From: Syntrophomonas sp. UBA5314
Lineage (GTDB): Bacteria; Bacillota; Syntrophomonadia; Syntrophomonadales; Syntrophomonadaceae
Length of the DNA: 64,000 bases
Assembly (NCBI GenBank): GCA_002410325.1
Contig: DHRK01000007.1
Coordinates: 152,459 to 216,458, forward strand
Reading direction: 5' to 3'
The position numbers and the translations under genes were made by a program. Numbering within the stretch: the stretch's first letter is position 1; each line of letters begins with the position of its first letter. The notes beneath the pieces were generated by a model. That model searched no databases and was not told the origin of the DNA. It worked only from the letters and a program-made list of their open reading frames with translations. Shown here piece after piece: positions 17,758 to 24,593 of this stretch.

Positions 17758-17789
17758 GCTCTTAATAAGCCTGTACCCTTCATGGGCAC
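17758..17789 (-). promoter_or_regulatory. tandem pentaloop hairpins, leader copy A
   Basis: Minus strand: GTGCCC-ATGAA-GGGTAC (17773-17789) followed at once by GGCTT-ATTAA-GAGCT (17758-17772). The first loop is AUGAA as in the other operons of this island; the second is a variant. They lie between the Moco-like domain and the terminator. Unlike the cbiM, [FeFe] and DUF3842 leaders, no direct overlap with a terminator arm is seen here. Confidence 0.55.
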
Positions 17790-17814
17790 GCTTTGTATCC
17801 TGCCAGAACTGAGC

Positions 17815-17910
17815 ATCTCCTTTTCACAATGGAGGGCATAACCGTTTCCCGTTATACCGTATGGTCTTGACCTCATAGCAGGGAGCCTTAGAGAGTCAAG
17901 CTCGGAGACC
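17815..17910 (-). promoter_or_regulatory. Moco-riboswitch-like RNA, copy A
   Basis: Minus-strand RNA closed by (G)GTCTCC at 17904-17910 and GGAGAT at 17815-17820. Inside are CTCCGAGC, a CTTGAC/GTCAAG stem, a hairpin with GGGAAAC and the GCCCTCC stretch followed by AAGGAG. This order (CTCCGA, GGAAAC hairpin, GCCTCC, AAGGAG) matches my memory of the Moco (molybdenum/tungsten cofactor) RNA motif. It sits upstream of hypA, not of a molybdenum gene. Assignment is by eye; a related but distinct class is possible. Confidence 0.6.
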
Positions 17911-18013
17911 TGGTTCTTATTAAATTAGTTATTTAAGTTCGTTTAAACTTTTATTTCAGGTTCGTAAAACTATTAAAAAGCTACATATTTCACAATAGCT
18001 AAAATATTTCAAC

Positions 18014-18042
18014 AAAAAAACTCAGCAAGCAAATGCTGAGTT
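18014..18042 (-). terminator. intrinsic terminator of leader copy B
   Basis: Minus strand ACTCAGCA, loop TTTGCT, TGCTGAGT followed by TTTTTT. A textbook terminator placed between the two tandem leaders. Confidence 0.9.
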
Positions 18043-18068
18043 AGACGCAAACATACTTAAGCTATACA

Positions 18069-18101
18069 GCCCTTCACGAGCGCGGTGACCTTCATGGGCA
18101 C
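18069..18101 (-). promoter_or_regulatory. tandem pentaloop hairpins, leader copy B
   Basis: Minus strand GTGCCC-ATGAA-GGTCAC (18085-18101) then, three bases on, GCTC-GTGAA-GGGC (18069-18081). Same arrangement as copy A: two small hairpins with five-base loops ending in AA, between the Moco-like domain and the terminator. Confidence 0.55.
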
Positions 18102-18126
18102 GCTTAGTATCTCGCCTGAACCAAGC

Positions 18127-18223
18127 ATCTCCTTATCTGAATGGAAGGCACAGTCGTTTCCGACTTATACCCTAACGGCCCAACTCCCTTAGTGTCAAAC
18201 CTTAGACAGCCAGGCTCGGAGAC
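18127..18223 (-). promoter_or_regulatory. Moco-riboswitch-like RNA, copy B
   Basis: Closed by GTCTCC (18218-18223) with GGAGAT (18127-18132). Contains CTCCGAGCC, an AGTCG-GAAA-CGACT hairpin (a GNRA loop) and GTGCCTTCC followed by AAGGAG. First of two tandem elements, each with its own terminator, upstream of hypA. The gap 18240-18538 upstream is AT-rich and I see no gene in it; a promoter must lie there, but I could not place one with confidence. Confidence 0.62.
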
Positions 18224-18538
18224 ATCTCTGCAAGATTTCCAGGCGCTTTTTCATATTGACTCTGCCCGGAATAATCTTTAGACAATCAGGCTATACAGTT
18301 TTCACTGAACATATATATTCGCAACTAAATATAGACTTTCCTGCACTATGCTATATATTTTTATATACTGTTATACCAATTTTATCAAGCCCTAATTTTA
18401 CAAATGTTGAGTTCTTTTATGATAAAGCAAATTTTTACGCGTTTCCTCGCAAGTGTTCCTGAATTATTCATAACCAATACTATAATGTAAAAATATATAT
18501 TAGCAAATGTACTTAATGGGAATTTATCCAAGCGTTAT

Positions 18539-19336
18539 TTAAGCGTGTATAAATCGATGCGTATGCTCGTGACTCTCATGAATATGGGTATATTCGTCTA
18601 TAAGATTGACTTGGATGAGCAAATCACGGTTGCTCAGTATTTCAAAAGTATTTCCGTCACCGATCAGCCGGTGTTCTTCCGATAGAACCAGGGCGCGTTT
18701 GGATATGGCATGAGCCAATTCGAGGTTATGGGTCGCAGTGATGATAGTTCTTCCCGCTTTATTTAACTGAAGCAGCAATTCAATCAGCCATCTTTGCGTT
18801 TTGGGATCCAGGCCATTGGTAGGTTCATCCAATATCAAAACCTCGGGATTCATAACCAGCACGCAGGCCAGAGCCACCTTCTTCTTCTCGCCTCCGCTCA
18901 AGCGGTAGGGCGAACGCTCCAGCAGGTCCTCTATGCGCAGCAGGCCGGCAATATCCTCCACTCGCTGCTTGACATCCCGGGCAGCCAGTCCCAGCTGCAA
19001 GGGTCCGAAGGCTATCTCATCCCAGATGCGAGTGGTAAACAGCTGGGCCTCCGAGTTCTGGAATACGAATCCCACCCGGCGCCGGTATTCCTTGGCATAA
19101 CGGTCGTTTTCCATCCGGGCTTCGTCTATATCGTCACCAAAAGCCCTGAATATTCCCCTGGTCGGAAACAACAGGGCGCAGAGCATTTTTAATACGGTTG
19201 ATTTTCCCGATCCGTTGGCCCCCAGCAGGCAGACGCTGTCCCCGTAGTAAAAATCCAGGTTCAAACCGGATAATAGAGGGCTGCTATCATGATATGAAAA
19301 CTCTACTCCTTTTAGACTAAACACTGCTTTATCCAA
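18539..19336 (-). CDS. cbiO: nickel/cobalt ECF transporter ATPase (CbiO/NikO)
   Basis: 265 residues: Walker A G-A-N-G-S-G-K-S-T near 39, Q-loop F-Q-N-S-E, signature L-S-G-G-E-K-K near 142, Walker B V-L-I-L-D-E-P-T. The last 20 residues are His-rich (H-I-H-E-S-H-E-H-T-H), suggesting metal binding. Last gene of cbiM-N-Q-O; overlaps cbiQ by eight bases. Nickel rather than cobalt is inferred from the neighbouring hydrogenase. Confidence 0.95.
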   Translation of the reverse strand: MDKAVFSLKGVEFSYHDSSPLLSGLNLDFYYGDSVCLLGANGSGKSTVLKMLCALLFPTRGIFRAFGDDIDEARMENDRYAKEYRRRVGFVFQNSEAQLFTTRIWDEIAFGPLQLGLAARDVKQRVEDIAGLLRIEDLLERSPYRLSGGEKKKVALACVLVMNPEVLILDEPTNGLDPKTQRWLIELLLQLNKAGRTIITATHNLELAHAISKRALVLSEEHRLIGDGNTFEILSNRDLLIQVNLIDEYTHIHESHEHTHRFIHA

Positions 19337-20288
19337 AAATGCTCCCCCAAAATACCGTTGTCGCTGCTAAACCTATTATAATCGCAAAAGCGATAAAGTC
19401 CAACAATCGCAAGGCCAGGGGTTCGATGCTTACCGCTTCGCCGGTGTAGCCCCGGGCGGTCATGGCCTGGAACACTTCCTCAGACAGGGATATACTGCGT
19501 TCAAACAGGGCGGCAACCGATGAACCCACCACCCTTCTCTGGGTGCGGCCCGACATAACGCCTACGGTTCTCATTTTGCGAGCCTCGAACATTTCCAGTG
19601 AAACAGTAAGCAGCAGTATTAGGTAACGATAGCTCATTTCCAAGATCATAACCATAAGGTCCGGGACCTTTAAAACCCTTATGGAGTGCAGCAGTCGGTT
19701 TACCGGCGTGGTCAAAACCAGAAGGGTCCCCAGAGAAAGCGAAAGGCCGGTTCTTAAAAAGAGAAACGCTGCAGCTATCACGCCCTGGCGGCTGATATAA
19801 ATAGGACCTGCCAGGTGCAGGCCTCCTATGCTGATTCCTTCCGGAGCAGCCAGCAAAACCAAAAGAGGCGCACCCGGATTAAATATGCTTAAGACTCCCG
19901 GAGCGGCTGCCAGCAGGCTTATCATCGGGATAATCCCCCAAATTCTTCTCTGTAGCGTCCATACCGGCAGCTTGGAGGCCAGCATCAAAGTAGCCGACAG
20001 CAAGGCCAAAAATATCAATGCCTCGATGCTCCTGGCCAATCCTGAAGCGGCTACCAGTATGATAAGTCCCAGCAGTTTAACGCGAGGGTCGATTTTCTGA
20101 AGCAAACCGGGCTGAGCAGCCAGTTGTTCGGTTTGCAGATCGCTTGCCAGGGTGGTCTTTAGCTCTTGCAGGGTTTTGCGCAAAAAGCCTGTAGCCGCGC
20201 CCTTTCGGCCAGTCTTTCCCGAAATGGGACCCGAATCGGTCATCCACGCAGGTAAAGTGCCAACCGCCTGTTCCCCGATATTACTCAT
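19329..20288 (-). CDS. cbiQ: nickel/cobalt ECF transporter permease (CbiQ/NikQ)
   Basis: 319 residues from the ATG at 20288, which overlaps the end of the upstream gene (ATGA); the longer open frame before it is the shadow of that gene. Several membrane segments between about 85 and 310. The cytoplasmic E-A-R-K-M-R-T and A-M-T-A-R-G-Y motifs of the energy-coupling T component are present. The 70-residue N-terminal soluble extension is longer than usual. Confidence 0.93.
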   Translation of the reverse strand: MSNIGEQAVGTLPAWMTDSGPISGKTGRKGAATGFLRKTLQELKTTLASDLQTEQLAAQPGLLQKIDPRVKLLGLIILVAASGLARSIEALIFLALLSATLMLASKLPVWTLQRRIWGIIPMISLLAAAPGVLSIFNPGAPLLVLLAAPEGISIGGLHLAGPIYISRQGVIAAAFLFLRTGLSLSLGTLLVLTTPVNRLLHSIRVLKVPDLMVMILEMSYRYLILLLTVSLEMFEARKMRTVGVMSGRTQRRVVGSSVAALFERSISLSEEVFQAMTARGYTGEAVSIEPLALRLLDFIAFAIIIGLAATTVFWGSIFG

Positions 20289-20599
20289 TCTTTTACTATT
20301 TTGGAGAAGAGGGCAAATACCCCGACTACCAGGGCGATACCCACTACCGCCGATATGATATAACCACCGGCGGAAGAAAGGAAGCTTCCCTCCAGGCCCG
20401 GTACGGCATAGTCCGACATAGGAGCATGGCTCCAAAAATCAGCCATACGTTCCAACCCCTGGGGAATAAACCCTACCTCGGTTATTAATTCTTCAGTACT
20501 CCATTCCCCAAATGCGGTCCCGGTGGCGATGAGACCCAAGGGGCTCAGAAGAATTAAAACTATCAAACCCAGCCATAGTTTTTTATATTGCTTAAACAT
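20285..20599 (-). CDS. PDGLE-domain subunit (CbiN/NikN-like)
   Basis: 104 residues, two membrane segments (about 9-29 and 78-98) with an extracellular loop (M-S-D-Y-A-V-P-G-L near 60), the small second component of metal ECF transporters. It starts after a GGAGG-type site, 26 bases from cbiM. Confidence 0.85.
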   Translation of the reverse strand: MFKQYKKLWLGLIVLILLSPLGLIATGTAFGEWSTEELITEVGFIPQGLERMADFWSHAPMSDYAVPGLEGSFLSSAGGYIISAVVGIALVVGVFALFSKIVKE

Positions 20600-20625
20600 C
20601 TATGCTCCCTCCATCGTCTATATTT

Positions 20626-21318
20626 CTAATTGAGCGCCGCTTTGGAGATACGCGGCAGGAGTTCGGGATAGTTGCGCCCTACAAACCAGGCCCCTAATCC
20701 GGTCACTATACCTTCAACCGGACCAGCCAGGATCAGATGCTCACTCATCATCGCGGCTATGGCCGTTTTGAGCGGGTACATAAAATAGAGGGGCGTGCCG
20801 TCGGCGGCCTTAAACCAGTTATATTGAGAGCCGAATTCCACGGCTGTAAAAAATGCGGCGCAATTTAATCCTATATACCCGGCCAGCACCCCGGCGACAA
20901 GGGCCCGGGCGGACATAGCGTCAGAATCTCCTCGAACCAGCTTATAAACCCCATATCCTACAAAGGACATAACAAACGCTATGTTAAAACAGTTGGCTCC
21001 AATCGCCAAAATACCACCGTCCCCGAAAATCAGAGCCTGAATAATCAGAGCCACCGAGACCCCTAATGTCGCCGCCCACGGACCCAACAAAATCGCCAGT
21101 AAAACCGCCCCCACGGCATGCGCCGAGCTGCCTCCGGGTATGGGCAGATTAAACATCATGATCGTAAAGCTGAAAGCCGCCCCTATAGCCAGAAGAGGCA
21201 CGTCCTTCCTTTTCAGCTTTTCCCTGACCTTCTTTACTGCTACTCCCCATACCGGCACCATGACCGCGGTCATGACCAGCGCTGTTTGGGGGCTCAAATA
21301 CCCATCGGGAATATGCAT
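20626..21318 (-). CDS. cbiM: nickel/cobalt ECF transporter substrate-binding protein (CbiM/NikM)
   Basis: 230 residues from the ATG at 21318 (AGGAGG site). The N-terminus M-H-I-P-D-G-Y-L-S is the invariant metal-binding start of CbiM: after loss of Met, the amino end and His2 coordinate the ion. A second His motif is G-G-S-S-A-H-A-V-G near 75. Seven or so membrane segments. First gene of the transporter operon, under a terminator-bearing leader. Confidence 0.96.
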   Translation of the reverse strand: MHIPDGYLSPQTALVMTAVMVPVWGVAVKKVREKLKRKDVPLLAIGAAFSFTIMMFNLPIPGGSSAHAVGAVLLAILLGPWAATLGVSVALIIQALIFGDGGILAIGANCFNIAFVMSFVGYGVYKLVRGDSDAMSARALVAGVLAGYIGLNCAAFFTAVEFGSQYNWFKAADGTPLYFMYPLKTAIAAMMSEHLILAGPVEGIVTGLGAWFVGRNYPELLPRISKAALN

Positions 21319-21371
21319 GTTAAGACCTCCTGCATTCAAATTTCGTCTACTGAATTCCTGTTTTTTCCCAC

Positions 21372-21484
21372 AAAAAAAGCCATAACCATACTGCAACACT
21401 ACAATACCTTCATGGCACGGCTGTTTGTTTTATTTTTTTTGTTTTTAAATACCCCTAAACACTGCCAGGCGCCTTCATGGCACC
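21372..21484 (-). promoter_or_regulatory. cbiM leader: two AUGAA pentaloop hairpins, second overlaps terminator
   Basis: Minus strand: hairpin 1 GGTGCC-ATGAA-GGCGCC (21468-21484), a 50-base A/T-rich linker, hairpin 2 GTGCC-ATGAA-GGTAT (21404-21418). The GCCAT of hairpin 2 (21412-21416) also pairs with ATGGC (21379-21383) that precedes TTTTTTT, with a further wobble-rich inner stem. The two folds exclude each other, as in an antiterminator/terminator switch. No cobalamin or NiCo riboswitch consensus is visible. Confidence 0.65.
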
Positions 21485-21566
21485 AATTATTTTAACTATT
21501 CTAATTTATTTTCTAAAATCCTTCAATTGTAAACGGCATTCTTATCTATTTGTTCAATATAGAATT

Positions 21567-21597
21567 AGAGCAGCCCAATCACTTTCCGGGCTGCCCT
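21567..21597 (-). terminator. terminator-like hairpin after the [FeFe] operon
   Basis: Minus strand GCAGCCC, an 11-base loop and GGGCTGC, followed by a weak TCTAATTCTAT stretch, about 30 bases past the cytochrome b stop. Confidence 0.65.
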
Positions 21598-21623
21598 GTA
21601 AATAATGAGATGGGGATTAAGTT

Positions 21624-22283
21624 TTATGCGTCCTGTTTAAGCTCTTTAAACCACTTTTCATTGTGGTGGGCGCTTATTTCGGCATCGATATAACCGTCCA
21701 GCATCATTGAAGAAAATTCCACTCTGGATTTGGGATGGATGGCGGCCAGAAAGAAGTGTCCGCCCACCAGGAGAATTAAGATTATAGCCGTCCAGAAATG
21801 GACATTGTAACAGAGGCTCAAGAAAACGGCCGGAACCGCATCCCGCCACAACCACATGGGGAAGCCGGTTAAAATCATCAGGAGACAGCCGATGATGATC
21901 AACCATCCCAGCATTTTTTGACCGGCATTGTATTTATCCTGGGGAGGAACCTGATCCACCTTGATAAAGGGCAGGTAGCCCCCCATTACCTTCAACCAGC
22001 CCACATCATCCTTGGTGATGTGGGAGATTGTATCCATGAATCGGGCAAACCGGTTGAAGTTAAAGAAAATGTAAAGCAGCGGCCCGGCCAGAAATACCAC
22101 TCCGGCCCAGCGATGAACAAGCGAAGCGTTGGCTCCCCCGCCAAAGATATTTTCAATAAAGCCGATTTCCCAATAAAATCCTATCCCGGTCAGTCCTAAA
22201 ATTATGAAACAGAGCAGGTGCACCCAGTGCATGGTGCGGGTAGAATCCCCGTGCTTCAAGACCTTGCCTTTTACATCACTCAT
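21624..22283 (-). CDS. cytochrome b of the [FeFe] hydrogenase (formate dehydrogenase gamma-like)
   Basis: 219 residues with four membrane segments and His in T-M-H-W-V-H, V-H-R-W, Y-N-V-H-F and G-G-H-F as heme ligands, like FdnI/FdoI. Third gene of the hydA operon; it should anchor the exported [FeFe] hydrogenase and link it to menaquinone. Confidence 0.88.
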   Translation of the reverse strand: MSDVKGKVLKHGDSTRTMHWVHLLCFIILGLTGIGFYWEIGFIENIFGGGANASLVHRWAGVVFLAGPLLYIFFNFNRFARFMDTISHITKDDVGWLKVMGGYLPFIKVDQVPPQDKYNAGQKMLGWLIIIGCLLMILTGFPMWLWRDAVPAVFLSLCYNVHFWTAIILILLVGGHFFLAAIHPKSRVEFSSMMLDGYIDAEISAHHNEKWFKELKQDA

Positions 22284-22295
22284 CCTTTCCCCTCC

Positions 22296-22679
22296 TTATG
22301 CTGCATGCTCGGCGCCAGGCTGAGCGCCGGGCTCATGCGGTTTCTTCAGTTCTTCGATCAAAGCCGGAATATCTTTGCCGTACTTGGTATGGAGAAGGCG
22401 CTCCGACTTTTCGGTGAGAGGTTTGACTTCTCCGGGCGACAGAAAATCCTTGTAAATTTGTGCAATCTCCGGGTTGAGGTGCGACTTGCGCAGGGTCATT
22501 TTTTCATCCAGGGTATACATGGCGGCGATGCGCTTGTTGATGTATTCATCGCTGGCCGCTGATGCATCAAATCCTATTTTGGCAAAAATCCCGGTTATCA
22601 CCGCGCTTACCAGAAGAATGCCCGAACCTTTGAAAAACTGGCGGCGGGTTATACCGCCTGATTCCGAAAACAGAGTCAT
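22296..22679 (-). CDS. [FeFe] hydrogenase small subunit with Tat signal
   Basis: 127 residues. Starts with a twin-arginine motif (T-R-R-Q-F-F-K-G) and a hydrophobic helix, followed by the D-E-Y-I-N-K-R-I-A-A-M-Y and K-S-H-x-N-P segments typical of the iron hydrogenase small subunit of Desulfovibrio-type periplasmic enzymes. The large subunit has no signal, so it is presumably exported bound to this one. Confidence 0.92.
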   Translation of the reverse strand: MTLFSESGGITRRQFFKGSGILLVSAVITGIFAKIGFDASAASDEYINKRIAAMYTLDEKMTLRKSHLNPEIAQIYKDFLSPGEVKPLTEKSERLLHTKYGKDIPALIEELKKPHEPGAQPGAEHAA

Positions 22680-22697
22680 CTCGATTCACCTCCTCTT

Positions 22698-23864
22698 TTA
22701 ATAGGCGTCATGCCTGATCGGCTGTCCGCCTCCGTTAATGCAGCCCCCCGGGCAGTTCATCACTTCAATAAAGTGGTAAGGGCTTCGGCCGGCCAGGACG
22801 TCTTCTATTAGCGGAGCCGCATATTTGGTCCCCGTAACAATAGCCACATTGACCGTCAGCGGTTTTCCTCCCAGGGCTTTGATGGGAATGTCCACTGATG
22901 CTTCCCGGACCGGTTTTCTCCCCCGCACCGATTTGAATTCAACCGCCGGCAGGGTCTGCCCGCTCAAGATTTCATAAGCGGTCCGTAGAGCGGCTTCCAT
23001 AACTCCGCCGGTTACCCCGAAGATCGTGGCGGCTCCGGTGGAAGAACCGATCAATTTGTCCGCTTCTTCGTCTTTGAGGTTTACAAAATCGATCCCGGAT
23101 TCCTTGATCCAGTCAGCCAGTTCCCGGGTGGTTATAACGGCATCCACATCCTTGTATCCGCTGGAGATGAATTCAGGGCGTTCGCACTCGTATTTTTTGG
23201 CCGTGCAGGGCATGACCGAAACCACATACATCTTGGCCGGATCGACCCCCAATTTCTGGGCGGCGTAAGTTTTGGCCACCGCTCCGAACATCTGCTGGGG
23301 TGATTTGGCGCTAGATAGATATGGCAGTATTTTGGGGTAATTAATTTCTGCATACCGTATCCAGGCCGGACAACAGGAAGTAAACTGGGGCAGCGGCCCG
23401 GCATGTTCGTCTTTTACCGCCCCCACTGCGTTGTAGACCCGGTTAATGAGCTCGGTTCCCTCTTCCATAATGGTAAGGTCGGCGGTAAACTCCGTGTCAT
23501 AAACCTGTTTGAAACCCAGTTGGCGCAGGGCGGCATGCATTTTGCCTTTGACGTTGGTTCCCACCGGCATTCCAAAGGGCTCCCCCAAAGCCACCCGAAC
23601 CGCCGGGGCTTCCTGAACCACTACGTACTTATTCGGGTCTTTCATGGCCGTTTTGACCTGGTCCATCATGCTGGCTTCCCCGATCCTTCCAAAGGGGCAG
23701 TTGATCAAGCATTGTCCGCAGTTCAAGCACTTCTTAAACTCAATTTTGTGCTTCTGTCCCAACAAGCCTGTGATAGCACCTGTGGGACAAACCGAGGTGC
23801 AATGGTCGCAGGCCTTACAGGTGCCTTCAACCTTGATGACCCCGTCAGTTAAAATTGCACTCAA
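22698..23864 (-). CDS. hydA: [FeFe] hydrogenase large subunit
   Basis: 388 residues from a TTG start (GGAGGG upstream). Two [4Fe-4S] sites near the N-terminus (C-K-A-C-D-H-C and C-L-N-C-G-Q-C). H-cluster motifs: T-S-C-C-P-A-W (L1), M-P-C-T-A-K-K (L2) and M-N-C-P-G-G-C-I-N-G-G-G-Q-P (L3). The short two-cluster form with separate Tat small subunit fits a periplasmic, respiratory-type enzyme. HydE/F/G maturases are not in this window. Confidence 0.96.
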   Translation of the reverse strand: MSAILTDGVIKVEGTCKACDHCTSVCPTGAITGLLGQKHKIEFKKCLNCGQCLINCPFGRIGEASMMDQVKTAMKDPNKYVVVQEAPAVRVALGEPFGMPVGTNVKGKMHAALRQLGFKQVYDTEFTADLTIMEEGTELINRVYNAVGAVKDEHAGPLPQFTSCCPAWIRYAEINYPKILPYLSSAKSPQQMFGAVAKTYAAQKLGVDPAKMYVVSVMPCTAKKYECERPEFISSGYKDVDAVITTRELADWIKESGIDFVNLKDEEADKLIGSSTGAATIFGVTGGVMEAALRTAYEILSGQTLPAVEFKSVRGRKPVREASVDIPIKALGGKPLTVNVAIVTGTKYAAPLIEDVLAGRSPYHFIEVMNCPGGCINGGGQPIRHDAY

Positions 23865-23985
23865 AGGTATCCCTCCTAGACTGTAAAATAGTCAAACAAT
23901 TTGGCAAGTCTCTTTTCCTCTTCACCTCCTCTATCAACCGGTCAAGACGAAACGATTGTTCACCTCAAGCTTTACTGTCCGGGAA

Positions 23986-24045
23986 CAAAAAAACACCACG
24001 TCAGCAACTAATGGTTCCTACCATTAATCACCTTCATGGTGGTGT
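23986..24045 (-). promoter_or_regulatory. last hydA leader module: AUGAA hairpin inside a terminator arm
   Basis: Minus strand CACC-ATGAA-GGTG (24029-24041). Its 5' arm lies within AACACCAC, which pairs with GTGGTGTT followed by a run of T (24001-23986). An inner AATGGT/ACCATT hairpin lengthens the terminator. The terminator sits about 120 bases before the hydA start. Confidence 0.62.
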
Positions 24046-24072
24046 TTCCAATCATACTGGCAATTCATTAAT

Positions 24073-24111
24073 AAATAAATGCCTGAACGCCCCTAGAGAG
24101 CATCCAGGCAT
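24073..24111 (-). terminator. terminator after the Moco-like domain of the hydA leader
   Basis: Minus strand ATGCCTGGA and TTCAGGCAT (one G-U) with a T-rich tail TTATTTATT. It follows the Moco-like element by about 25 bases. Confidence 0.7.
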
Positions 24112-24135
24112 CTTGGTACCTGCTGCTTAGCGCGT

Positions 24136-24239
24136 TCTCCTTTCCAAACACGGGAGGCCTACCGGTTTCCCGGTAAACCCAAAGACGATCCGCCATGACC
24201 TTCAGGCTACAGGCAAAATCGTTCGGAGAGCCTTATGTT
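24136..24239 (-). promoter_or_regulatory. Moco-riboswitch-like RNA in the hydA leader
   Basis: Closed by TCTCC (24235-24239) with GGAGA (24136-24140). Contains CTCCGAACG, an ACGAT/ATCGT stem enclosing TGCC/GGCG, an ACCGG-GAAA-CCGGT hairpin (a GNRA tetraloop) and GGCCTCCC, then AAAGGAG. The best of the three copies to my memory of the Moco motif, which is known for a tetraloop-receptor contact. The downstream gene is an [FeFe] hydrogenase with no molybdenum. Confidence 0.68.
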
Positions 24240-24356
24240 GTTTTACCAGTACATTCTTATGACTGTGCATACCCGGCTTACCACTGAATATCTGCCCCTA
24301 GCTGGCTATGCTGAATTGCCTATGAGCAGTTTTTGTGAATTCAATGCACAACCCAA

Positions 24357-24469
24357 ATAAAAAGCCATGTAGATATTGACAAGATCAACACCTTCATGGC
24401 ATCAGCTTAGCTTTATCGCATTGGTAATATCGAACCCGGAATTTTATGACGAGAGCCTCTTCGTGACAC
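24357..24469 (-). promoter_or_regulatory. first hydA leader module: tandem pentaloops and terminator
   Basis: Minus strand: imperfect hairpin GTGTC-ACGAA-GAGGC (24455-24469), then ATGCC-ATGAA-GGTGT (24388-24402). The latter shares GCCATG with a terminator whose 3' arm CATGGC precedes TTTTT (24366-24357). An inner TTGA/TCAA pair extends the terminator. Same logic as the cbiM leader. Confidence 0.6.
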
Positions 24470-24593
24470 CCTCTTTTCCCCTAATTCTACATCAAGAAGT
24501 CAATTCCTTTTATCTTTAAAATAGAAAATCCCTTTATTTTTAACACAATTTGACGATTGGAGTTGGTGCTCCCTGCTTTTCCTAATCCGGCAT

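Noticed and set aside
21308..21620. Cobalamin or NiCo riboswitch before cbiM
   Set aside because: Neither the B12-box and core of cobalamin RNAs nor the NiCo four-way junction consensus is visible; only AUGAA hairpins and a terminator are seen.
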